A DNA stretch of 64,000 nt from Paludibacteraceae bacterium (GCA_017962085.1 JAGCWA010000008.1:25470-89469); one strand, 5' to 3'; shown: positions 8,249 to 17,117, counted from the first letter of the stretch. Notes: generated by a model not told the origin, from the letters alone. Program-made: numbers and translations.

Positions 8249-9685
8249 CTACGAATTCTTCTTAGTCAACACCGCTATGACATCATTCAATACATTAGAT
8301 CCCAACACCTTAGCAGGCAAAATATAGGCGGTCACCCCGACCAGCAATTGAACAATCAGCTTCGCCATCGCACTCCAATCCAGGCAACCGACTAAGAATA
8401 CAGTCGCCGCCATGAAACAGGAGATAAACAGGTAAGGGAACACGTCCCACAACTGCTCCCGGATGGAATAACGCACCACCTTTCGCACGAAGAACAAATC
8501 CACCACGTACGACAGCAGGTTGGCCGCCACAAAGCCCCACAACATCTGCTCTATCGTATCATGGAACAGCAAAAGGAGCAGCAACGTCAAGGCATTGCGG
8601 ATCACCTCCAACTCAAAATTCTTCTTTGGGAAGCCCTTCACCACCATAAGGTTCAAGTACATGGAGTGCATCGGCGCCACAAGACCTGCGATCGCCAGCA
8701 CCCGGAAATATGGGACAATAGGCATCCACTTCTCCGTGAGCACCACCTCCACCACATTGTCGAAGCAAGCCATGGCCCCCGACATGATAGGGAAGATGCA
8801 GAACGCCACCATGCGCATCATCTTGCGCAGATAGTTGAGTTGGCGAGGCTCGTCATCGTTCAGTTTCGAAAGCACCGGATAGGCCACTCCCGAAAAGGTG
8901 GAGGCGACGATATTGACCGGCAGGAAGTAAAACTTGTAAGACTCCGAATAGTAGCCCAAACGCTCGTCCCCGAAATAACGTCCGATGATAGGGTTGTAGA
9001 CATACCGCACAAAGGTGTTCATCAGGCTTGAAGCGATTAGGGAAAAACTGAACGTGAAGAGCTCACGTATCACAGAGAAGTCAGGTTTGCACCTAGGCCA
9101 CCAATCACTGAAGACCCACAGAAGGACCACCCGGATGGCAGGCTGCAACACGACTTGCCACGCCAGCGACCAATAACCATAGCCCATGAAAATCATCGCG
9201 ATCGTCAGAATGCCCGAGACAAGCGCACTGATAAGGCTGGCGACGGACATCTTCTTGAAGGCCAAGTTGCGGGTCAGCACAATGCTCTGCACCACACCGA
9301 ACGAATTGAAGACGATAGAAAGGAAGAGAAAGGGAGCCAACGAAGCCAGTTCCGGCATGCGATAGTATTCGGCGATCCATCCCGAACAAAGGAACAGCAA
9401 AAGGTAGAAGGCCAACCCCAGGAACACATTGAAGCAAAGAACCGCCACATACTCCGCGTCCGTATTGTGCTTGCGCCGCACCATGGCGGAGGTGAATCCG
9501 CTCTCCGTCAGGATGTTGGAGAGTGCGGTGAATATCGCCAATGCGCCTATCAGTCCGAAATCGCCAGGCGACAACAGACGAAGCGTCACCAAGCCTACGA
9601 CAAACGCCACGACTTGGAACCCTACCTTGTCGATCGCATTCCACAAAATGGAGCGGGTGGTCTCTTTTTTCAAATCCTCTGCCAT
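8249..9685 (-). CDS. Polysaccharide flippase, Wzx/MOP superfamily
   Basis: A 478-aa integral membrane protein with about 12-14 hydrophobic segments. The N-terminus (MAEDLKKETTRSILWNAIDKVG, then LVTLRLLSPGDFGLIGALAI) is the standard opening of lipopolysaccharide/exopolysaccharide translocases of the MOP superfamily (WzxC/TuaB type). It would flip an undecaprenyl-linked glycan across the inner membrane. No glycosyltransferase cluster is adjacent, so it is an orphan here and the glycan cannot be named. A minus-strand TACCTTTG at 9690-9697 would put the transcription start at or just before the ATG, so the message may be nearly leaderless. Confidence 0.9.
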   Translation of the reverse strand: MAEDLKKETTRSILWNAIDKVGFQVVAFVVGLVTLRLLSPGDFGLIGALAIFTALSNILTESGFTSAMVRRKHNTDAEYVAVLCFNVFLGLAFYLLLFLCSGWIAEYYRMPELASLAPFLFLSIVFNSFGVVQSIVLTRNLAFKKMSVASLISALVSGILTIAMIFMGYGYWSLAWQVVLQPAIRVVLLWVFSDWWPRCKPDFSVIRELFTFSFSLIASSLMNTFVRYVYNPIIGRYFGDERLGYYSESYKFYFLPVNIVASTFSGVAYPVLSKLNDDEPRQLNYLRKMMRMVAFCIFPIMSGAMACFDNVVEVVLTEKWMPIVPYFRVLAIAGLVAPMHSMYLNLMVVKGFPKKNFELEVIRNALTLLLLLLFHDTIEQMLWGFVAANLLSYVVDLFFVRKVVRYSIREQLWDVFPYLFISCFMAATVFLVGCLDWSAMAKLIVQLLVGVTAYILPAKVLGSNVLNDVIAVLTKKNS

Positions 9686-9689
9686 ACCA

Positions 9690-9697
9690 CAAAGGTA
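9690..9697 (-). promoter_or_regulatory. Promoter -7 element directly upstream of flippase
   Basis: Minus-strand TACCTTTG matches TAnnTTTG only 5 bases from the start codon, implying a very short or absent leader. Confidence 0.45.
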
Positions 9698-9702
9698 GTA
9701 AT

Positions 9703-9740
9703 AATTAAGAATTATGAATTAAGAATTATGAGTTAAGAGT
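9703..9740. repeat. Short tandem repeat, 14-bp unit
   Basis: AATTAAGAATTATG occurs twice in direct succession (9703-9716, 9717-9730), followed by a partial, degenerate third copy. It sits between the divergent flippase and hipB promoters. Confidence 0.75.
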
Positions 9741-9765
9741 TGCCGAGGCCCATTACACCACAGAT

Positions 9766-9796
9766 TTTGTTTCTATTCATTAATTTACTATCTTTA
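9766..9796 (+). promoter_or_regulatory. Promoter of hipBA
   Basis: TTTG at 9766-9769 and TATCTTTA at 9789-9796 are spaced by 19 bases; the -7 element differs from TAnnTTTG at the last base. HipB-type antitoxins usually bind operators here. I see no clear palindromic operator. Confidence 0.45.
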
Positions 9797-9854
9797 CAAG
9801 CAAATACAATAGTATTCCTTAATGTGTATTTTAACATTTAATAGATACGATAAT

Positions 9855-10181
9855 ATGCCATATATTTATACACTGGAGCAGGATTCCGTCGATGATTTGA
9901 CGAAATTATTGGCAGGTAATCTGCAAAAGAGGCGGTTGGAGAAGGGCCTTTCCCGAAGTGCGCTTTCCATGATGAGCGGTGTTCCCGCACCGACCATCGC
10001 CAAGTTTGAGCAGCAACACATCATCGCGCTCACCTCCTTTGTGGCATTGGCACAGGCTTTAGGCTATACGACCGACATCAAGCAACTCCTTTCCGAACCG
10101 CACTTCTCCACGATGGAGGAGTTGGAGACCATCAACAGAAATAAAAACAGGAAGCGAGGCAGGAATGAAATCGGTAGATAA
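9855..10181 (+). CDS. HipB-like antitoxin, XRE-family helix-turn-helix
   Basis: A 108-aa protein beginning MPYIYTLEQDSVDDLTKLLA. I prefer the ATG at 9855 over the upstream ATG at 9822, because it matches the normal antitoxin length. An XRE helix-turn-helix lies at about residues 28-55 (RLEKGLSRSALSMMSGVPAP). It overlaps the HipA-like gene by 17 bases, the usual antitoxin-first arrangement. Expected to bind HipA and repress its own promoter. The tail is strongly basic (NRNKNRKRGRNE). Confidence 0.85.
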   Translation: MPYIYTLEQDSVDDLTKLLAGNLQKRRLEKGLSRSALSMMSGVPAPTIAKFEQQHIIALTSFVALAQALGYTTDIKQLLSEPHFSTMEELETINRNKNRKRGRNEIGR

Positions 10182-11301
10182 ACTAAGCGTGCAGATGGGC
10201 GAACGACGTGTGGGATTATTGACGATGGCCCCAGACGGACGTCGTTGTGTATTTGAATACGACAAGGAATGGATCGCGACAGGGTTCTCCATCTCACCCA
10301 TCGAATTGCCCTTGCGCACAGGATTGTTCATCGCCCAACCAACACCCTTCAGCGGAAATTTCGGCATCTTCGAGGACAGTTTGCCAGACGGTTACGGCCG
10401 TTATCTACTGAACAGGATGCTCAAAAAGCAGGGGATAGACGAGCTGGGGCTAACACCAATACAACGGCTAAGCATAGTGGGCAGTTCGGGCATGGGCGCC
10501 TTATGCTATGTGCCGGAAACATTGGTGGGTGAGGAGAAATCACTCCCCGCCCTCGACCGACTGCAGCAGATGGCGCTGGACGTGCTCTCCGAAAAAACGG
10601 ACAAGGACGAGGATGTGCTCTATTTCAACAGCGGCAATTCGGGTGGCTGCCGCCCGAAATGTCTGATGAAGGACGACGAAGGTGAATGGTTGGTGAAATT
10701 CCGCCACACCTACGACCCAGTGGATATGGGCCAAGAGGAATACCGCTACCATGAAGCGGCCCGGCGTTGTGGAATCAACGTGCCGGACTTCCGCCTGATT
10801 GACGGCAAATACTTCGCCAGCCGTCGATTCGACATGGAGGATGGGCATCGTCTGCACATAGCCACAGCCGGGGCATTGCTTGGGGTCTCCATCCAAATGC
10901 CCACACTTGACTATAAGAATCTGCTCAGCCTAACTGGCTACTTGACGCAAGATCCTCTGCAGGTGGAAGAGATGTTCCGAAGAATGGTGTTCAATGTCTT
11001 AGCGGAAAACAAAGACGATCATCCGAAGAACTTCTCCTTCATTTGTCGGGAAGGCAAATGGTCATTGTCACCCGCATACGACCTAACCCATTGCGTGGCC
11101 GGATATAACGGGGAACATGCCACATCGGTGAACAACAATGGCCAGCCTTCCGTGGAGGACATGATCACGGTCGGCACTCAAATCCGCATATCCCGCAACC
11201 GTTGCACCAAAATCATCGAAGAGGTAGGAGATGTAGTGAAGGAACATCTCTCCATTCCCACAAATTTATTTACCTTTGTGGAAAGAAAACGAAAGGATTG
11301 A
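10165..11301 (+). CDS. HipA-like serine/threonine kinase toxin
   Basis: A 378-aa HipA-family kinase; HipA toxins phosphorylate a translation factor (glutamyl-tRNA synthetase in E. coli) to cause growth arrest. Visible features are the N-terminal subdomain (FGIFEDSLPDGYGRYLLNRM), a flexible P-loop-like segment NSGNSGGCRPK, the catalytic loop AENKDDHPKNFSF and the metal-binding SPAYDLTH. All key residues appear intact, so the toxin is probably active. Overlaps its antitoxin gene by 17 bases. The last 30 bases contain the promoter of the next gene. Target in this organism is unknown. Confidence 0.9.
   Translation: MKSVDKLSVQMGERRVGLLTMAPDGRRCVFEYDKEWIATGFSISPIELPLRTGLFIAQPTPFSGNFGIFEDSLPDGYGRYLLNRMLKKQGIDELGLTPIQRLSIVGSSGMGALCYVPETLVGEEKSLPALDRLQQMALDVLSEKTDKDEDVLYFNSGNSGGCRPKCLMKDDEGEWLVKFRHTYDPVDMGQEEYRYHEAARRCGINVPDFRLIDGKYFASRRFDMEDGHRLHIATAGALLGVSIQMPTLDYKNLLSLTGYLTQDPLQVEEMFRRMVFNVLAENKDDHPKNFSFICREGKWSLSPAYDLTHCVAGYNGEHATSVNNNGQPSVEDMITVGTQIRISRNRCTKIIEEVGDVVKEHLSIPTNLFTFVERKRKD
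11271..11278 (+). promoter_or_regulatory. Promoter -7 element for LOG-family gene, inside hipA 3' end
   Basis: TACCTTTG is a full match to TAnnTTTG, 26 bases before the ATG at 11304. The LOG and sacsin-like genes may thus be expressed independently of hipBA. Confidence 0.55.
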
Positions 11302-11303
11302 AT

Positions 11304-11885
11304 ATGACGAAACGGGTTTGTGTCTACTGCGCATCCAGCACACAAGTGGATGAAGCGTACAAGCGGGAAGCGAGAAGATTGGGTGAGGTGCTCTCAAAGA
11401 ACGGAATCGCCTGCAACTACGGAGGCGGAGCGGTCGGTCTGATGGGGGAACTGGCGCAGTCCATGCTCGACCACGGAGGAGAGATCACGGGCATCATTCC
11501 CCGCTTCATGGTGGAGAGAGGATGGGACAACCCCAAGGTGACGGAGGTTGAGACCTCCTCCATGCACACGAGGAAGGAGCGGATGACCAAGGACGTGGAC
11601 GCCGCCATCGCCTTGCCTGGTGGTTGCGGCACCCTGGAGGAACTGATGGAGATCATCACATGGAAACAACTGGGGCTCTTCCTTAAGCCCATCGTCATCG
11701 TCAACGTCAACCATTTCTTCGACCCCCTCCTCGCCATGCTGGACAAGTGCGTGGAGGAGAAATTCATGTCGGAGAAGCTAAAGAAAACATGGACCGTCGT
11801 CAACCGCGCCGACGAGGTGCTGACCGCCATAGAGGAGGGGCACCCGTGGGGAGAAGAGGAGTCCAACAAATACGCAAGCCTATAG
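11304..11885 (+). CDS. LOG family protein (Lonely Guy-type, Rossmann fold)
   Basis: A 193-aa protein starting MTKRVCVYCASSTQVDEAYK. It has the LOG motif LPGGCGTLEELMEIITWKQL and a conserved Arg/Lys patch (HTRKERM). LOG proteins are 5'-monophosphate phosphoribohydrolases that release free cytokinin-like bases or hydrolyse AMP; some Bacteroidota members are annotated TIGR00730. The start at 11304 is 3 bases after the hipA stop. It is followed after 4 bases by the sacsin-like ATPase gene, suggesting a functional pair. The physiological substrate is not evident. Confidence 0.9.
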   Translation: MTKRVCVYCASSTQVDEAYKREARRLGEVLSKNGIACNYGGGAVGLMGELAQSMLDHGGEITGIIPRFMVERGWDNPKVTEVETSSMHTRKERMTKDVDAAIALPGGCGTLEELMEIITWKQLGLFLKPIVIVNVNHFFDPLLAMLDKCVEEKFMSEKLKKTWTVVNRADEVLTAIEEGHPWGEEESNKYASL

Positions 11886-11889
11886 CGCC

Positions 11890-14487
11890 ATGGAGATAAG
11901 CAAGGAAGAGAGGGAATGGTTCCGGCTACTGTCCGGCAAGAGAGCCTCGCTGGCGGAGCAACTGAAGGACCCGGCGGCGGCTGGCTTCTGGAACTCCGTC
12001 GTGGACAAATATTCCGACGAGGCGCACTTCCTCTACGAACTGCTGCAAAACTCCGACGACGCGCAAGCGACGGAAGTCCACATCCACTTGCACAAAGAGA
12101 GTCTGGAGTATATCCACAACGGCTCGGTACGGTTCACCCTGACAGACCCCAACCGGGAGGATGACAAGGGGACGATCGGCCACCTGAACGCGCTGACCTC
12201 CATCGGCGCCAGCAACAAACAGAGCGGCAACTCGATAGGCAAGTTCGGCATCGGGTTCAAATCCATCTTCCGCTATACCGACCGCCCTCACATCGAGGAC
12301 GACACGCTCTCGTTCGACATCCAAGACTATATCGTACCCGTGACCGCCCCCCGCACCAAGGAGGGAAGAAAAGCCGGCGAGACCTACTTCCAGTTCCCCT
12401 TAAAGGATGCGGAGAGGGATTACCAAGACATATTACAGAAGCTTCGGACGCTACACCACCCCCTCTTTTTCCTGTCACACCTGAAAAAGATAGTTTGGGA
12501 CACGGACAACGGCGTCCACGGAGTGTACCAGCTAAGCACGGAAGACGAGACAAAAATCGGCGCCATCACCTATGTGTTCCTCACCATGTCGCAAGACGAC
12601 GGGGAGAATCGCCAGACAAAGCACTTCCACCGCTACACGGACGGATGCGCCATCGCCTTCGAGTCGAATGCGCTACACACGCCCCAACCCTTGGAACAGG
12701 AGGAGAACATCTACTGTTTCTTCCCGACCAAGGAGTCTTGTCCGCTCCCCTTCGTGATCCATGCGCCTTTCCTGCTGACCGACAACAGGGAGAGCATCAA
12801 AAACCATGAGGCATGGAACATCCAACAGGTGCAAGCCTTAGGTGAATTGGCGGGGAAAGCCCTGCGCCACCTCGCACAGAGCAATCTGTTGAAGGATACG
12901 CTCTTCGACATCATCCCCTTGGAGAAAAATATATTCATCAAGAAGGCAGGGCCACATTTCCTAGCGCCCATCTATACGTCCATCGTCCAAACATTGCGCA
13001 CACAACCCCTGTTTTTCACGGACAATGGAGAATACGTGGATGCCACCCGCACCCGACACACGGAGGATAGATTGCTACGCGACCTCTTCAGCGGAGCGCA
13101 GGAGGAAATCCTTCCCGACGGATCACAAAGGGAATGGTGCTTCAAAGAATTATACAGAAGAGAGGAGCCTCAACGCTCCATCATCCATAATTATCTAAAG
13201 GAGAACCAATTAGTAGCCAACATAGTCAGTATAGAGGATATATTGGGCGCCATCACCGCCTTCGACATCGAGCGGCAAAGCATGGAATGGCTGAAGAAAT
13301 TCTACCAATGCTTGGCCAAGAACAGGGTATGCCTGAAGGAAGAGCCTGTCATCCTCTGCGCCGACGGCAAGGCAAGGGCGCTCGGTCTCGTGTGCGGAGG
13401 GAATGCCCCGTCGCAGGCGTTCGCAGGAGAGACCGACTCCTCCCAATCCGTCCATCCTGCCCTATGGGAGGACGAGAAATGCAGGCGTTCACTCTCTTCC
13501 CTAGGGATAAAAGAGCCTGGTCCGCAAGCCGAGGTGGAGCAACAGATACTACCCCTCTACCGGGAAGGGAGAACCCACCTTTTAGGTGAAGCGGAGGTGC
13601 TCCACCACCTCAGGCGCATCACAGACTGCTACCAGTCCTTGTCCGCACAGGGAGGCGAACGTGAAAGATTCGTCAGCCACCTTAGGGAGATACCTTTCCT
13701 TCCAACAGTAGACCAAGCGGGCAACCGATGCTTCAGCAGGGCCCATCAGACGGTCCTACGCACTTCCCTGCTCAATGATTATTGGGAAGGATGCACAGAT
13801 ATATACTTTCTTGAGAACCAAACGATTGCGGACGCCATCCTTCCTGAAAACAGAAGCACATTCTACGAATTCCTCCTACAATCAGGGGTGCAAACCCATC
13901 TGACGATCCGTGACGTGGCACGTACCCCCTTGGAGGCGGGACGGTTAGGATTAGACCTGAACCCGGTGAGCCTAAGGCAATACGACAAGGGAGCGCAGGA
14001 GATCACAGACAAGGAGATCTGCGGGTGGGATCACTTCATCCAGCATCTCAGTCCGAAGCGTTCCGCAGCCTTCTTCCGCCTGCTCAGCGAGGAGATCCAA
14101 CGGACAACCTCCTTCCTTTTCGCGCAGTCGCTCATGGGGGACTACAGCTACGTGGAGAAGGGGAAACAGACCAGGACCCAGCAACGCATCGCCCACACGA
14201 CCGCCCGAAAGGTCATCTCCGAAGCCAAGTGGGTGTATGACAAGGCAGGGGAAGCCCGTACTCCCGGTGAGATCGGGGAAACCAGCCAACTCTCCCCACT
14301 CTACAGCATCGCCAGCAACGATATATTCTTCTTCCTAGGCATAAAGATTTCGGACGATTTGAAGGGATTGACGAAAGAGCAGAAGGAGTCCATCGACATC
14401 GTGAACAAGTTCAAGGAGTGCGGATTCACCATCCGCGACATGGAGAAACTATTGGAGGATATCAAAGCGGGAAAGGAGCGTCAATAA
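11890..14487 (+). CDS. Sacsin-like GHKL ATPase of unknown function
   Basis: An 865-aa protein. The N-terminal 180 residues form a GHKL (HSP90/histidine-kinase-like) ATPase: N-box with FLYELLQNSDDAQATEVHIH near residues 47-66 and glycine-rich lid SIGKFGIGFKSIFRYTD near 114-130. This is the sacsin N-terminal type found in many bacterial proteins of unknown function. The remaining 680 residues are mostly helical with no domain I recognise; the end (LTKEQKESIDIVNKFKEC) is charged. Such ATPases sometimes occur in anti-phage loci. Here the partners are a LOG protein and HipBA rather than a nuclease, so a defence role is only a possibility. No membrane segments or signal peptide. Confidence 0.75.
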   Translation: MEISKEEREWFRLLSGKRASLAEQLKDPAAAGFWNSVVDKYSDEAHFLYELLQNSDDAQATEVHIHLHKESLEYIHNGSVRFTLTDPNREDDKGTIGHLNALTSIGASNKQSGNSIGKFGIGFKSIFRYTDRPHIEDDTLSFDIQDYIVPVTAPRTKEGRKAGETYFQFPLKDAERDYQDILQKLRTLHHPLFFLSHLKKIVWDTDNGVHGVYQLSTEDETKIGAITYVFLTMSQDDGENRQTKHFHRYTDGCAIAFESNALHTPQPLEQEENIYCFFPTKESCPLPFVIHAPFLLTDNRESIKNHEAWNIQQVQALGELAGKALRHLAQSNLLKDTLFDIIPLEKNIFIKKAGPHFLAPIYTSIVQTLRTQPLFFTDNGEYVDATRTRHTEDRLLRDLFSGAQEEILPDGSQREWCFKELYRREEPQRSIIHNYLKENQLVANIVSIEDILGAITAFDIERQSMEWLKKFYQCLAKNRVCLKEEPVILCADGKARALGLVCGGNAPSQAFAGETDSSQSVHPALWEDEKCRRSLSSLGIKEPGPQAEVEQQILPLYREGRTHLLGEAEVLHHLRRITDCYQSLSAQGGERERFVSHLREIPFLPTVDQAGNRCFSRAHQTVLRTSLLNDYWEGCTDIYFLENQTIADAILPENRSTFYEFLLQSGVQTHLTIRDVARTPLEAGRLGLDLNPVSLRQYDKGAQEITDKEICGWDHFIQHLSPKRSAAFFRLLSEEIQRTTSFLFAQSLMGDYSYVEKGKQTRTQQRIAHTTARKVISEAKWVYDKAGEARTPGEIGETSQLSPLYSIASNDIFFFLGIKISDDLKGLTKEQKESIDIVNKFKECGFTIRDMEKLLEDIKAGKERQ

Positions 14488-14584
14488 TCCCTTTAGAACG
14501 CACAATGAATCATCGTTTTAGGCATAAAAAACGCCCATCCACAAGAAAAACACACATTTTTGCCTGAAAGAAACCACTCACGCA

Positions 14585-14592
14585 TATATTTG
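14585..14592 (+). promoter_or_regulatory. Promoter -7-like element in the AT-rich region
   Basis: TATATTTG with TTTG 22 bases upstream. No intact plus-strand gene follows; it may be the relic promoter of the broken frame at 14644-15038. Confidence 0.4.
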
Positions 14593-14643
14593 GGCCATCA
14601 ATTTGATGTTTATTATTCAAAAATTCCTTAATTGAATAAGGAA

Positions 14644-15038
14644 ATTTGCGGAAGAAAAAACATAATAGGAAGTCACAAAGTCTTGGTTGGTGACTCAATC
14701 GGAGTTGTAAATATATCAAATAAAAAGTTGATGGTGATAGAATATTTAAGAATGACAATATAGACAAAAACACATTAATACATAGATTGTTTTCTGCAAT
14801 ATCATACAATGATGATTATTATAGAATTAAGATAACATTAAAAGAAAATTACAAGCAAAAAAACACCGTGTATACAGTAGAAAATATGAAAATCGAGTTA
14901 CTTCCACCTTCTAAGGGCACGCCCAGAGAACATTTGGTGACCAGTAACTCGATTCCGTCTGCAATATTACTAAAAGGAGTTGAAAAATCATACGAAAAAG
15001 GAATTCTTTTGTTGAATTGTTGTGAAAAATGCACATAA
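14644..15038 (+). pseudogene. Possible frameshifted coding remnant (plus strand)
   Basis: Two successive frames read like protein: a segment containing KNIIGSHKVLVGDSIGVVNI, ending near 14730, then after a frame change KVDGDRIFKNDNIDKNTLIH and on to YNDDYYRIKITLKENYKQKN and beyond, ending with TAA at 15038. There is no ATG start. Because the opposite strand is also open over part of this stretch, only one of the two may ever have been coding. No family recognised. Confidence 0.25.
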
Positions 15039-15234
15039 AATTGTTTATCAGTCAATTCTCCTTTTTTCGCAACGGATATTTTAGGTTCTAACCATATCTT
15101 GCAATATTGATCCATATCCTTTTTACCTATATGAACGTATGCTCTGTTTTCTGTACTATCAGTATCATTTTCACGTTTGTTTTTTTCCGATCCATAAGCT
15201 GCGCAAGAAACAAAATGAGAAACAAAAATATATA
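14849..15234 (-). pseudogene. Lipoprotein-like remnant without a start codon (minus strand)
   Basis: Open minus-strand frame whose upstream part reads FLYIFVSHFVSC followed by AAYGSEKNKRENDTDSTE: a hydrophobic stretch, a lipobox-like VSC and a polar tether, as in a lipoprotein. It continues through DKQFYVHFSQQFNKRIPF to a TAA at 14849. The frame begins directly after an in-frame TGA and has no ATG, GTG or TTG in front of the hydrophobic stretch, so the 5' end seems lost. No family recognised. It runs through the inverted repeat at 14891-14954. Confidence 0.35.
14891..14954. repeat. Inverted repeat with 12-bp perfect arms
   Basis: AATCGAGTTACT (14891-14902) is the exact reverse complement of AGTAACTCGATT (14943-14954), with a further CACC/GGTG match inside. 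The 40-base centre is not AT-rich. It could be an RNA hairpin between two convergent transcripts or a recombination footprint. Confidence 0.7.
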
Positions 15235-15250
15235 AAAAACCGAGATTTCA

Positions 15251-15270
15251 CGCAATCTCACGCAATCTCA
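15251..15270. repeat. 10-bp direct duplication
   Basis: CGCAATCTCA is present twice in tandem just upstream of the lipoprotein-like remnant. Confidence 0.7.
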
Positions 15271-15361
15271 AAACATAAATAAAACCCTAAAATAAATAAT
15301 TAAGAACAAATACAATTTTGTAAAATTATTATTAGTACATTTACAAAAGAATTGGGGAAAA

Positions 15362-16780
15362 ATGATTTGGGACATAGCCTACATAATAATTTTCGTAGTA
15401 TACATCTACACGATATTCACCACCATCATCTTCATGTTGGTGGAGAATCGCAACCCTGTCAAGTCCATCGCATGGATAATGGTCTTGATATTCCTGCCGG
15501 TGGTAGGCTTCCTCTTCTACATCCTTGTCGGTAGGAAATTCAGGAAGAGGCACGTGATCTCCAAACGAAGCTTGCTCATCAACAAGAAGAGCAACACCTC
15601 CGACTTGACGGAGCTCCCCAAGCTCAACCTGACCGATGCGCAGAGAAGCATCGCCACATTGGCCTACAAGAACAGTGATGCGCCAATCCACGAGAACAAC
15701 AAGGTGGACATCATCACGAAGGCGGACCAACTGTACGAATCCATCATAGCCGACCTGCATTCGGCCAAGCATCACATCCACATGGAGTACTATATTTTCC
15801 TGGCGGACAAGATCGGCTCGAAGGTGATGGATGTGCTGAAAGAGAAGGCGAAGGAGGGTGTCGCGGTGAGGGTAATCATCGACGACGTGGGTAGCTGGCA
15901 ATTGAAGAAGAAGAAAATCAACGAGTTGCGTGAGGCAGGCATCGAGGTGCAGAGCTTCCTCGAAGTAGGTTTGCCATACATCAACAGCCGTGTGAACTAT
16001 AGGAACCACCGCAAAATCATCGTCATAGACGGACAGGTGGGCTACACGGGCGGTTTCAACATAGCGGACCGTTACGTGGAGGGTTTGAGCTGGGGTCCAT
16101 GGAGGGACACGCACATCAGGATCGAAGGAAGCGCGGTGCTCGGACTACAGAAGAATTTCCTCATGGACTGGTTCTTCGTGAAAAGGGAGTTGATAGAGGA
16201 CACCGCCTACTATCCTGCCCAGGAGAAGCGAGGCGACTGCTTGGCCCAAATCGTCATCAGCGGACCGGACATGGTGTGGGAGAGCGTGATGCAGATATTC
16301 GCGAAAGCCTTCATGGAAGCCAAGGAGCGCATCTACATCGAAACCCCTTATTTTCTGCCTCCGGAGAGTTTGATCACCGCCCTGCAGACCGCCGCCTTGT
16401 GTGGCGTGGACGTACGCCTCATCCTACCGATGAAGTCAGACGCCAGGGTGACGCTCTACAGCACCTACTCCTACCTCGACCAGATGTTGAAAGCAGGCAT
16501 AAAGGTGTACTTGTACCAGCCAGGTTTCATCCACAGCAAGATTGTGGTGGCCGACGACATCGCCATCATCGGAAGCGCCAACATGGACTTCCGCAGCTTC
16601 GAGCAGAATTTCGAGCTCAACGCGATCATGTATGATGCGTCGATAGCGCAGAAAATGATCGATATATACCACGATGACCTACAATCATCCGTTGAAGTCA
16701 AGAAAGAAGAATGGGCGACGCGACGCTTCAGCCAGAAGATCAAGGAATCCTTGGCTAGGCTATTCAGTCCGCTTCTCTAA
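15362..16780 (+). CDS. cls: Cardiolipin synthase (phospholipase D family)
   Basis: A 472-aa inner-membrane enzyme that joins two phosphatidylglycerols to make cardiolipin and glycerol. Two N-terminal membrane segments (about residues 5-27 and 35-57) precede two PLD domains with intact HKD motifs: NHRKIIVID (His216, Lys218, Asp223) and IHSKIVVAD (His391, Lys393, Asp398). Length and layout match bacterial ClsA-type enzymes. The ATG at 15362 is preceded by GGGG. It is first in a likely operon with the MIP18-family gene (22-base gap) and the LpxH-like gene (6-base gap), giving a membrane-lipid flavour to the cluster. Confidence 0.93.
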   Translation: MIWDIAYIIIFVVYIYTIFTTIIFMLVENRNPVKSIAWIMVLIFLPVVGFLFYILVGRKFRKRHVISKRSLLINKKSNTSDLTELPKLNLTDAQRSIATLAYKNSDAPIHENNKVDIITKADQLYESIIADLHSAKHHIHMEYYIFLADKIGSKVMDVLKEKAKEGVAVRVIIDDVGSWQLKKKKINELREAGIEVQSFLEVGLPYINSRVNYRNHRKIIVIDGQVGYTGGFNIADRYVEGLSWGPWRDTHIRIEGSAVLGLQKNFLMDWFFVKRELIEDTAYYPAQEKRGDCLAQIVISGPDMVWESVMQIFAKAFMEAKERIYIETPYFLPPESLITALQTAALCGVDVRLILPMKSDARVTLYSTYSYLDQMLKAGIKVYLYQPGFIHSKIVVADDIAIIGSANMDFRSFEQNFELNAIMYDASIAQKMIDIYHDDLQSSVEVKKEEWATRRFSQKIKESLARLFSPLL

Positions 16781-16802
16781 ACCGTAAATTACTTAAAGTA
16801 AA

Positions 16803-17117
16803 ATGAACGAATTTTTAGAAATAGAAGAAAAGATTGTTTCCGCACTGAAGACAGTGTATGACCCGGAAATTCCAGTGAACGTTTACGACCTCGGACTCAT
16901 CTACAACATTGACGTGAAGGAGGATGGTGTGGTGGATATCGAGATGACGCTCACCGCCCCGAGTTGTCCCGCAGGCGAATACTTGGTGGAGGACATACAG
17001 ATGAAAATCAATGGCATAGAGGGAGTGAAGCAATGCAACGTGAACATTGTCTTCGAGCCCGAATGGACCAAGGAGAGAATGTCCGAGGAGGCGCTATTGG
17101 AGTTGGGTTATCTATAA
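16803..17117 (+). CDS. MIP18/DUF59 family iron-sulfur assembly protein (SufT-like)
   Basis: A 104-aa protein of the MIP18 family (PF01883), with DPEIPVNVYDLGLIYNIDV and the conserved cysteine in TLTAPSCPAGEYL (about Cys59). Family members help mature iron-sulfur proteins. Bacteroidota copies are often named SUF system Fe-S cluster assembly protein. No other suf gene is nearby. The start follows the cls stop by 22 bases and its stop precedes the next gene by 6 bases. Confidence 0.9.
   Translation: MNEFLEIEEKIVSALKTVYDPEIPVNVYDLGLIYNIDVKEDGVVDIEMTLTAPSCPAGEYLVEDIQMKINGIEGVKQCNVNIVFEPEWTKERMSEEALLELGYL

Larger units (their letters stand above)
14488..15361. other. 874-base AT-rich region with decayed sequences
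   Basis: Much more AT-rich than its neighbours. It holds a plus-strand promoter-like TATATTTG (14585-14592, TTTG at 14559-14562), frame-broken coding remnants on both strands, a 64-bp inverted repeat and a 10-bp duplication. No intact gene with a normal start codon is apparent. Confidence 0.55.

Noticed and set aside
14510-14809. Minus-strand frame of 99 codons below the lipoprotein-like remnant
   Set aside because: Reads as hydrophobic, AT-driven sequence (Leu/Phe/Ile) opposite a better plus-strand remnant.
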